From the NCBI GenBank assembly GCA_903858015.1, contig CAIOGZ010000014.1, positions 1 to 64,000 on the forward strand: a stretch of 64,000 bases of DNA, written 5' to 3'. Shown here piece by piece: positions 16,680 through 23,845 of this stretch. Both the position numbers and the translations under genes were made by a program. The DNA is from an uncultured cyanobacterium. Its GTDB lineage: Bacteria > Cyanobacteriota > Cyanobacteriia > PCC-6307 > Cyanobiaceae. The notes under the pieces are model-generated. The model did not search any database. It was not told the origin of the DNA and worked only from the letters and a program-made list of their open reading frames with translations. How positions within the stretch are numbered: the first letter of the stretch is position 1; the number at the start of each line of letters is the position of its first letter.

Positions 16680-18101
16680 TCAAGGGCGCACCGCAGCCCC
16701 CGGCTGCGGTGCGCCCCGGGGATGGAAGCTCGCCGCCAGCAGCTCGACTGGATGCATCACCCGGATCGGCCTGGCAGCATCCTCCATGTGGCGCCGGATC
16801 TGGAGGGTGCAGCCGATGTTGGCGCTCACCGCCAGCTCGGCCCCGGTGCCGGCCAGGTCTGCCGCCTTGATCCGCCCCAATTCGGCGGCCTCCTCGGGTT
16901 GTACCAGGTTGTAGATGCCGGCGCTGCCGCAGCAAACCCCCGCCTCGGTGGCCTCCAGCAGGCGAACGTGGGGGATGTGGCGCAGCAGGGAGCGGGGCTG
17001 CTCCCGCAGGCCCTGGCCGTGGAGCATGTGGCAGGCATCGTGGTATGCCAGCCGCAGCGGTCGCTCGGCGCTGGCGGGGCTGCCGTCGGCGTGGCGCAGG
17101 GGCTGGAGGGCCGCCTGGAAAGCGGGGCTGGGGCCCACCCGATCGAGGAATTCCTGGATGTCGGCCACCTGGGCGGCGAAGGCGGCCGGGCCGGCGGCAG
17201 CGGGCAGGATCGCTCCGTAATGCTTGAGGGTGTGGCCACAGCCGGAGGCCGCCACCAACACCGCATCGAGGGGCTCCGGCCCCGCCGGCTTGCCCTCGCC
17301 GATCACCGCCGCGAAGGAGGCGATCAGGGCGCTGGCGAGCTCGCAGGTTTGCTCTAGCTCACCCTGGTGGTGAGTCACGGCGCCGCAGCAGCCCTGGTCG
17401 GGGGGGATCACCACCTCGATGCCGTTGGCACTCAGCACCTCGATGGCGGCGGCGTTCACGGCCGGATCAAACAGCCGTTGCACACAGCCGAGCACGAGAC
17501 CCACCCGGTAGCGCCTTTCCCCCTGGGCGGGCACCAGTACGGGCAGAGCGTCGCGGAAGGCCTGGGGCGCTAGGGGGGGAAGCAGGCGATCCAGCGCTTC
17601 CAGCTGGGGCCCCAGCAGGCGGGTGAGGCCGCTGCGCCGGGCCAGGGCCTGCAGCGGCGTGCCGGCATAGGCCCGCAGGGGGGTGAGCACCGCCCGCAGC
17701 CGCTTCGGGTAGGGCAGCAGGCTGAACAGCAGCCGGCGGAAGGCCCGTTGGACTGGGCTGCGCAGCTCCGGGGCATTGAGCTTGGGCCGGGTGGCCTCGA
17801 TCAGTTGGTCGTAGCGCACCCCTGAGGGGCAGGCGCTGACGCAGGCGAAACAGCCAAGGCAGCTGTCGAAGTGGCTGGCCACCGTGGCGTCGAGCTCCAG
17901 GCTGCCGGCTTCGATCGCCTTGAGGGTGTGGATGCGGCCCCTGGGGGAATCCATTTCCGTGGCCAGCACCCGATAGCTGGCGCAGGTGGGCAGGCAGAAG
18001 CCGCAGTGCACGCAAGGGTCGGCGGCGGCGAGCAGGGTCGCCGTGGTGGTTGTGCTCCCTGGTGCCAGGGCGCTGGTGGGGAGGTCGGCACTGGAAGGCA
18101 T
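16680..18101 (-). CDS. glcF: Glycolate dehydrogenase iron-sulfur subunit GlcF
   Basis: A 473-residue protein with two 4Fe-4S motifs, CVHCGFCLPTC (Cys 30, 33, 36, 40) and CLGCFACVSACP (Cys 81, 84, 87, 91), followed by two cysteine-rich CCG domains (DQGCCGAVTHHQG; YHDACHMLHGQG and EAGVCCGSAGIYN). This is the standard GlcF architecture: electrons from glycolate oxidation pass from the flavin subunits through these clusters. The start MPSSADLPTS at 18101 precedes the first cluster by 29 residues; the frame continues far upstream but overlaps the STAND gene in another frame. The gene follows the STAND gene on the same strand after about 50 bases. Confidence 0.93.
   Translation of the reverse strand: MPSSADLPTSALAPGSTTTTATLLAAADPCVHCGFCLPTCASYRVLATEMDSPRGRIHTLKAIEAGSLELDATVASHFDSCLGCFACVSACPSGVRYDQLIEATRPKLNAPELRSPVQRAFRRLLFSLLPYPKRLRAVLTPLRAYAGTPLQALARRSGLTRLLGPQLEALDRLLPPLAPQAFRDALPVLVPAQGERRYRVGLVLGCVQRLFDPAVNAAAIEVLSANGIEVVIPPDQGCCGAVTHHQGELEQTCELASALIASFAAVIGEGKPAGPEPLDAVLVAASGCGHTLKHYGAILPAAAGPAAFAAQVADIQEFLDRVGPSPAFQAALQPLRHADGSPASAERPLRLAYHDACHMLHGQGLREQPRSLLRHIPHVRLLEATEAGVCCGSAGIYNLVQPEEAAELGRIKAADLAGTGAELAVSANIGCTLQIRRHMEDAARPIRVMHPVELLAASFHPRGAPQPGAAVRP
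16684..16716. terminator. Perfect 15-bp hairpin between the sugar kinase and glcF
   Basis: Bases 16684-16698 (GGGCGCACCGCAGCC) are fully complementary to 16702-16716, with a 3-base loop. It lies inside the last codons of glcF and about 70 bases after the convergent kinase stop, the same layout as the hairpin at 623-658. No T-run is present. Confidence 0.55.
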
Positions 18102-18150
18102 CGGCCCAGTCTGCCCGTTGCAGGCGCCCCCTGGCGATCCGAGCGGCAGC

Positions 18151-21100
18151 TCAGGCGGCCTTGGTGGGGGCACGACTGGCGCGGCTGCTGGAGCGCTTTT
18201 TTGGGGTCTTGGGGGCGTCGGGGGCAATGGCGGGGGCGCTGCTGGGGAGACAAGCCACCCGAAATCCCACCAACAGGTCGCGGTCGATGGGGGGGATCGC
18301 GCCCCTGATCGCCGAGCGGCAGGTGAGGGGATGGCTGCACCAGGTGCCTCCCCGCGCCAAGCGGTCGTCCTGTCTGGGATTGCCGTCAAGGCTGGGGTCG
18401 GGCTCTTCCCAGCCCCGGCCATCTGGGGGCCCCCCCAGGGGGGAAGCGTGCCAGCGATCGAGGCACCATTCCCACAGATGGGCGTGCATCTCGCCGAGGC
18501 CCCAGGCGTTGACCACCCCCAGTTGCCCCACCACTGTGGTGGTCTGGCGGAAGGGGCCCAGGCGGCCATCGCCGTAGCTGTAGGTGCCGTCGAAGTTGGC
18601 CGCGATCGGATCGAGGCTGTCGCCCGTGTTGAAGGGGGTGGTGCTGCCGGCCCGGCAGGCAGCCTCCCAGTAGCTTTCACTCGGCAGGCTGAGCTGGGGA
18701 GCAGACGCACCCAGCTGCTGCGCGAGCCAGCCATTCAGCCGCCGCAGCCATTCCTGGCAATCCATCCAGCTCACCGAATCCACCGGCTGGGATCCAGCCT
18801 CGACGAAGCGTGACCAGATGCCGTAGGTCTGGGATGCGGAGGGGTTGGGATTGAGCTCCGGGCTGCCTGCTTCGGCTTCGAGCTGGGCTACGGCCGCCCA
18901 CTGGGCTTGGGTGATCGGGAAGCGACCGATGCTGAAGGCGCCCAGCTCAACAGTCCGCTGGGCCTCGACATCCACGCCTTTGCATTCGGGAAAGATGCTG
19001 TAGTCATCGCGCCCGGCTTCGTTGGCGTCGGAACCGAGTTGGTGGCTGCCCGCTGGAATTTCCACCAGTTCGAGTTGCAGGCCCTGCGGCAGGGGCAGGC
19101 GCCACACCGCCACCGTGACCACCTTGGTGCTGATCGCGCCTTTGCTGCAGGTGAGGGTGAGCATCGGCACCGGTAGGCCTGCACCGCTGCCCAACAGCGG
19201 TAGCTGCTGGGCCATCCGCAGCTGGATGGCTCGGGCTGCCCCCTGCAGTAGGGGCAGGGAGGCATCGAGCCGCTCGGCCTTTTTTTCCTTGTTGAGATGG
19301 TTGCTGTGCAGCAGCGCCAGCAGGGCGGAGTCGATCTCGGCCCCGCCCCCATCCACTGGCAGATCGATCAGACCCAGGGCTTCGGCCGCCGCCTGCCGCA
19401 GGCCTGGTTCGCCCGCCTCGGCCCCAATCACATCCAGCAGGGCTTCGCTGGCTGGGCGGGTACCCAGCAGGCCCAGCACCGTGGCCGCATCCTGCCGTTC
19501 TTCCACTGGTAACTCGGGGTTATGGAGCAACTGGGTGAGCCGTTCGGTCACCAGCCGTTGCACCGCCCTGCGGCTGCTGGGGGGCGCGGCTGGCGCCGCC
19601 ATGGCGGCCAGCTTGCGGATGGCGTCGTGGCGTTCGCTGGCCACCGGCACCGAGAGTTCCCACAACCACTTGTGGGCCCGTTGTTCCTCGAGGCGGGTGC
19701 GTTCCTCTTCTGGATCCAGATCGGCGAGACGGCCAAGGCGGTCGGGAAGTTCCCGCGGGATCAGGGCTGGGCTGTCGGTCCGTTTGAGCCGGTCGTGGCA
19801 GGCGTCCCGCAGGGCCAGGAGGAAGCCCCGCATCCCCTCCCGTTCGGCATGGGAACGGCCCTCAAGATCCTCGATCAAGGGCTGCCAAGGTTGGTCGGAT
19901 TCGAGCAGGTCCCGCTGGCGCAGGGCTGCGAGGTAGTCGGCTAGGGCCTCGAGGGGAAAGGCGAATTCGTCAAGGTCGGCGCCGGGATGCTGGAGCAGGT
20001 GCCGGTCGACGAGATAATCGAGCAGGGCCTGCCGCTGGCGACGGTTGTCGAGGCCCAGCCCCTCGGGGGGGTCCGCTGCCAGGGCTTGCTCGGCCCGCTG
20101 CTGGCGAATCGCGATCGCTTGATAGAGCGGCCGGCCCTGGATTCCCTGGCGGAGGCTGGCGAGGGCAATCACTTGCAGGGCCCGTTGTACCAGCGCCGAC
20201 GTAATCTCCAGACCGGCCCGGCGCCGCTGCTGCGGGGTGCTGCCCTGGTCGAGCCGGCTCACGTAGCTGAGCATCAGCTCTGGCACGGAATCGGCCAACA
20301 GTCCCCGACCGAGCTCCCGCTTGCTGATGACATCGAAGATGAACATCTGGGCGAGCATCACCGAAATCGGTTTATCGCCCACGATGCGGCGCAACTGATT
20401 TTGAGCCGGCCCCAATTCATTATCATTAAGCCGATCGTTCAGCCCCTGCTCGGTTAGGTACTCAAGAAAGAAGGATTGCAGGCGGTCCGTGGAGATCTGC
20501 AGCGGCGTGATCAGGGTCACCGGTCGCTCAACAAAACCATCGGTGTCGCTGCGGCGGGTCGTGATGATCGATAAACCCGCCGGCAGGGTGTCGCGCAGCT
20601 GCTGGCGGGCCGCTTCCGGCATTTCCGAGAAGTGGTCCACGATCGGCAGCAGCCGCTTGTGGCGCAGCATCGCCTCCACCAGTTCCTGGTCCAGCTTGCC
20701 GCTGCCGATGCTCTGCTCCAGTTGGTGGTGAACGCGCTGGCCCAAGCTTTCGTTGGTCTCCAGGGCGCGATCGATCAGCACCGGCAGCCGCCGTTTGCCG
20801 CCGAGAACCCCCTCCAGGGCCCAATGGGCGATCCGTACCGCCAGGCTGGTCTTGCCGGCACCGCCATCGGCCGAGATCACGATCAGCTCGGCCTCTGAAT
20901 CTTCAATGGTGTGATTTAGATGCTCGGGTTCGAGCTCCAGCAGCCTGGCTTGCTGGCCGGGCGCTTGGAGCCGCAGCATCAGCGGCACATGGATTCGCCG
21001 CTCCGATACAGTGCTTAGCTGGTCGAAGTATCGGGCCACGGCCTGGTGGTGGGCTTCCACCCAGGCCTCGACCTCGGCCAGGCCATACTGAAACTTGATC

Positions 21101-21630
21101 GGTTGGCCCTGGGGCTGGCTGCTGCGGGTTGGCGGATTGGCGGCCAGCCGCACGATCGCCTGCTCAAATAATTCGGGGCCGCTGGCCCCACCCCCGGGCT
21201 CATCGCCGCAGAGCATCGGCGTGCAGTGGTCGCTGACCCGCGCCTTGAAGCGTTCGAGCGATTCTTGGGCTTGGGGATCACGCTCAAAGGCGTTTTTCAG
21301 ATCGCTCGTGAACTCAAGGAAGAAGGCACGGATCTGCTTGCCGGCTTCTAGGGCCGCCTCGTATTCCAGCTCTGTGATTGATAGACCACTGCCATCTTTT
21401 GCGATTGAGCCGTAACGGTAGGAGAGCAGCAGGATGTAATGGTCGGCGCTGCGAACGTCGTTCTGACAGGTGTTGACCACCGGCTCGCTGGAGCCGCTGT
21501 AGCTGTCTCGGTAGGCATGGCCGGCGCGGTTGATCAGCTCCTTGACCCGCTCCCGCTCCTTAATCAGGCCTAGATAGGGGCTTGAGATATAAAAGCTGTG
21601 GCTTTGCTGTTCCGCCTGGGGCTTGCTCAT
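18151..21630 (-). CDS. STAND-type protein: DUF4062 - NACHT-like ATPase - HEAT-like - FGE-sulfatase fold
   Basis: A 1159-residue multidomain protein. Residues 10-105 match DUF4062 (HSFYISSPYLGLIKERERVK, later SITELEYEAALEAGK), a TIR-like N-terminal domain of signalling NTPases. A P-loop ISADGGAGKTSLA is at about residues 252-264 with a Walker-B-like LLPIVDHFSEMP near 327-338. Residues 690-790 look like HEAT repeats (ATVLGLLGTRPASEALLDVI). Residues 885-1115 form an FGE-sulfatase/C-type-lectin-like domain (VEIPAGSHQLGSD, FPITQAQWAAV, WGLGEMHAHLWEWCLD, ARGGTWCSHPLTCRSA, GFRVACL). A Lys/Arg/Ser-rich tail ends it. This is the layout of conflict/defence STAND sensors, but function is inferred. ATG at 21630; tpsB lies 65 bases upstream on the same strand. 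Confidence 0.85.
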   Translation of the reverse strand: MSKPQAEQQSHSFYISSPYLGLIKERERVKELINRAGHAYRDSYSGSSEPVVNTCQNDVRSADHYILLLSYRYGSIAKDGSGLSITELEYEAALEAGKQIRAFFLEFTSDLKNAFERDPQAQESLERFKARVSDHCTPMLCGDEPGGGASGPELFEQAIVRLAANPPTRSSQPQGQPIKFQYGLAEVEAWVEAHHQAVARYFDQLSTVSERRIHVPLMLRLQAPGQQARLLELEPEHLNHTIEDSEAELIVISADGGAGKTSLAVRIAHWALEGVLGGKRRLPVLIDRALETNESLGQRVHHQLEQSIGSGKLDQELVEAMLRHKRLLPIVDHFSEMPEAARQQLRDTLPAGLSIITTRRSDTDGFVERPVTLITPLQISTDRLQSFFLEYLTEQGLNDRLNDNELGPAQNQLRRIVGDKPISVMLAQMFIFDVISKRELGRGLLADSVPELMLSYVSRLDQGSTPQQRRRAGLEITSALVQRALQVIALASLRQGIQGRPLYQAIAIRQQRAEQALAADPPEGLGLDNRRQRQALLDYLVDRHLLQHPGADLDEFAFPLEALADYLAALRQRDLLESDQPWQPLIEDLEGRSHAEREGMRGFLLALRDACHDRLKRTDSPALIPRELPDRLGRLADLDPEEERTRLEEQRAHKWLWELSVPVASERHDAIRKLAAMAAPAAPPSSRRAVQRLVTERLTQLLHNPELPVEERQDAATVLGLLGTRPASEALLDVIGAEAGEPGLRQAAAEALGLIDLPVDGGGAEIDSALLALLHSNHLNKEKKAERLDASLPLLQGAARAIQLRMAQQLPLLGSGAGLPVPMLTLTCSKGAISTKVVTVAVWRLPLPQGLQLELVEIPAGSHQLGSDANEAGRDDYSIFPECKGVDVEAQRTVELGAFSIGRFPITQAQWAAVAQLEAEAGSPELNPNPSASQTYGIWSRFVEAGSQPVDSVSWMDCQEWLRRLNGWLAQQLGASAPQLSLPSESYWEAACRAGSTTPFNTGDSLDPIAANFDGTYSYGDGRLGPFRQTTTVVGQLGVVNAWGLGEMHAHLWEWCLDRWHASPLGGPPDGRGWEEPDPSLDGNPRQDDRLARGGTWCSHPLTCRSAIRGAIPPIDRDLLVGFRVACLPSSAPAIAPDAPKTPKKRSSSRASRAPTKAA
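18257..18354 (-). other. Variable-region-like C-terminal segment of the FGE domain
   Basis: This stretch encodes RGGTW through GFRV. Cyanobacterial diversity-generating-retroelement targets end their FGE domains with a similar frame in which Asn-encoded positions vary (RGGSW...CRSA.R....P..R....GFRV). Here the frame residues are kept and the positions between them read C, S, H, L, T, I, G, I, I, D, mostly from NNC/NNT codons. No reverse transcriptase or template repeat was found in the window, so this is a resemblance only. Confidence 0.35.
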
Positions 21631-21695
21631 CTCGATCGGGGGCCTCCACGGCTGTCCACCACATGTAGCATGCCATGTGTGGGGGCTGTTCAGCC

Positions 21696-23453
21696 TCAGA
21701 AGCGGTAGTTAATTTTCGCGTAGAGGCCTTGGCTTAGCAGCCAGTTATTCCAAATCGTGTCGTTGTCGTGGCTGGAAAACTGGTGCACCCAGCCCAGGTC
21801 GAACAGCCAGTGGCGGCCCAGCAGCCAGCGGGCCAAGATGCCGCCGGAGCCCACGGTGTCGCTGTAGTTGAGGCCGCTGAAGTTGGTGCTCACTCCACCG
21901 GCGCCGAGGAAGGGCACGAGTTGCAGGGCCTGCTGGCCCCGGCTCCAGGCGGTCCAGACCAGCTCTGCGCTGGCCAGCCAGCCGTTGTCCCCGCTGATCA
22001 GCTGACCCGGTAGGCCCCGCAGGCCCACATCCGAGCCCAGACTGAAGCGCATCGGCTCGGTGAGGTAGTCGAAGGCCAGCTGGCCGCCGCCGCGCAGGTT
22101 GAGCTTCCAGCTGGGCAGAAAATCCCAGCCCAGCGCCAGGAAGCCCCCAAGGGCGCGGGCCTGGCCTGGATCGATCCCCTGGCTGGCGAGTTCCGCCATC
22201 TGGGTGGCGGGGGTGGCGGCGGCGACGCCCTGCAACAGATAGGCCTGGCCGAACCAGCCCAGCCCATTGCCCGTGCCGCTGCCGTTGAGTTCCAGGCGCA
22301 GGTAGCCGTTGCGGGGCGCCCGCACCCGCTCGGGTAGTTGGTTGGGCAGGGGCTCGTTGTCGAGCTGGCTGGTGGCCTGGTTGCCGCTGTAGGCCAGGGC
22401 CACGCTCCAGCGCTGCTGGAGCTTTTCGCTGAGCAGCCATTCGAGTTGGCCCAGGCCCTGCCATTGGCTGGTGGACAAGCCGTTGGCCGGCGGGGGCAAC
22501 TCGATCGAGTTGCGGCGGCTGCCGCCGAAGGCTCCGCTGAGGCTGAGCCGCTCGCCGATGGGGATGGTGTAACTCAGGGAGGCGATCGCCTGGCCCAGGG
22601 CGGGCTGATCACTGCCATCCAGCTCGCCGTAGATCAGAAAGGTGTCGCCCTTGCGCAGCAGGCTGGGGCGCAGCAGGGTGACGGTTGAGCGAGCTTCGCC
22701 GCTGCCGGGGCTGCCGTCGTTGCGCAGGCTCAGGTCGCCGTGCCAGTTCGCCGGGGCGGGCTCTACCTTCACCTGCAGTCGGGCTTTGGTGGGATCGCTG
22801 CCGAGCCGGGACAACGTGCTGCGCACCGAGCCGATCTCCGCACGCTGCCTCAGGAGCTGCAGGTCAGCCTCCAGGGAGGGGAGATGCATGGTGCTGCCCA
22901 CCATGGGCAGGAGCCAGCGGCGCACCTTGGCATTGAGCTGCTGATCAGAGCCCGAAACGGCGAGCTCCAAAATCCGCCCCGGGGTTACCTGCAGGTAACT
23001 CTTCGGCGGATCGTTGAACACAAAGACGCGTGTATTGACATAGCCGTCAAGGACCAGCCGGGAACTGAGGCTGGCGGCGCAAAGTCGCAAACGCTCGGCT
23101 TGGTCGCTGATCGCGGCGCAAGGCGCCAAAATCGTGGCCAGCTGCTGGCGTGAATACGGATGGTTACCAACGATCTGGGGGAGATTTTGTGATCGGTTCG
23201 GTTCGATGCGGCCCCGGCCCCCAGCTGGCGGGGGCATGGCGGACTTGCCGGGTGGGGGCTGGCTGGAGGGAGGTGATTGCGGTGGCTCCAGGATAGGAGC
23301 CTCGGGGCTGGTCGCAGGGCTTTGGCGAGGTCTTTCCAGGGCAGGGCTGGGCAGGCGCACAGGGCTGTTTTGCAGAGGCGGTGCTACCAGTTGGGCCAGA
23401 AGGGCAAGCAAGCCAAAGTAGCGAGGGGCAAGGCTAGAATCTTCTTGCAGCAT
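21696..23453 (-). CDS. ShlB/FhaC/HecB-family two-partner-secretion transporter (TpsB)
   Basis: A 585-residue outer-membrane protein. An N-terminal hydrophobic segment (PRYFGLLALLAQLVA) is probably a signal peptide. It is followed by a Pro-rich linker, a POTRA-like region (SYLQVTPGRILELAVSGSDQ... to about residue 230) and a 16-strand-type barrel with the Omp85/TpsB motif GLRGLPGQLISGDNGWL and a terminal aromatic residue (INYRF). TpsB recognises the TPS domain of its partner exoprotein in the periplasm and exports it. It is divergent from the TpsA gene at 23.8 kb and lies directly upstream of the STAND gene on the same strand. Confidence 0.9.
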   Translation of the reverse strand: MLQEDSSLAPRYFGLLALLAQLVAPPLQNSPVRLPSPALERPRQSPATSPEAPILEPPQSPPSSQPPPGKSAMPPPAGGRGRIEPNRSQNLPQIVGNHPYSRQQLATILAPCAAISDQAERLRLCAASLSSRLVLDGYVNTRVFVFNDPPKSYLQVTPGRILELAVSGSDQQLNAKVRRWLLPMVGSTMHLPSLEADLQLLRQRAEIGSVRSTLSRLGSDPTKARLQVKVEPAPANWHGDLSLRNDGSPGSGEARSTVTLLRPSLLRKGDTFLIYGELDGSDQPALGQAIASLSYTIPIGERLSLSGAFGGSRRNSIELPPPANGLSTSQWQGLGQLEWLLSEKLQQRWSVALAYSGNQATSQLDNEPLPNQLPERVRAPRNGYLRLELNGSGTGNGLGWFGQAYLLQGVAAATPATQMAELASQGIDPGQARALGGFLALGWDFLPSWKLNLRGGGQLAFDYLTEPMRFSLGSDVGLRGLPGQLISGDNGWLASAELVWTAWSRGQQALQLVPFLGAGGVSTNFSGLNYSDTVGSGGILARWLLGRHWLFDLGWVHQFSSHDNDTIWNNWLLSQGLYAKINYRF

Positions 23454-23785
23454 TGCTATGACGTCGACCTATGGTGTGCCGGTCCGGCGATTGATCCCGC
23501 GGCCAACATCGACCAAGGTGGATATTGCTACCAATGACTATTCGGTTTAAAGTTTTCTCGATCTCGACCTCGTTGGATCGCAGCGCAGAAATTTGGGTCG
23601 TTGCTTAATTTTGGGCTTCTATTCTTTGCCTTGGGTTTACCTGGGGCCTCGATCCTGCCAGGATATGCCAACAGGGGTTCGGAAACCCCGCCTCGTCATG
23701 GTTCAGGGGTTCGCCGATGATGGCATCAGTGCGATGCTAGTGCCTGCCTAGGGCGCAAAAGCCCCGACTCAGTTCATCCCTTTCG
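23454..23785. promoter_or_regulatory. Divergent tpsB-tpsA intergenic region, with a short hairpin
   Basis: This A/T-richer spacer must hold promoters for both divergent transcripts. A hairpin GGGGTT-CGGA-AACCCC lies at 23674-23689. No convincing -10/-35 pair or operator was recognised. Confidence 0.45.
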
Positions 23786-23845
23786 TTGAGAACCCAGCTT
23801 GGCTGGGGTCCTACTTGTTCTGGTTATCCCATCGTCCGTTGGCCC

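Noticed and set aside
18102-18734. N-terminal extension of GlcF
   Set aside because: The frame stays open upstream of 18101 but overlaps the STAND gene in another frame and shows no conserved residues before the first 4Fe-4S cluster.
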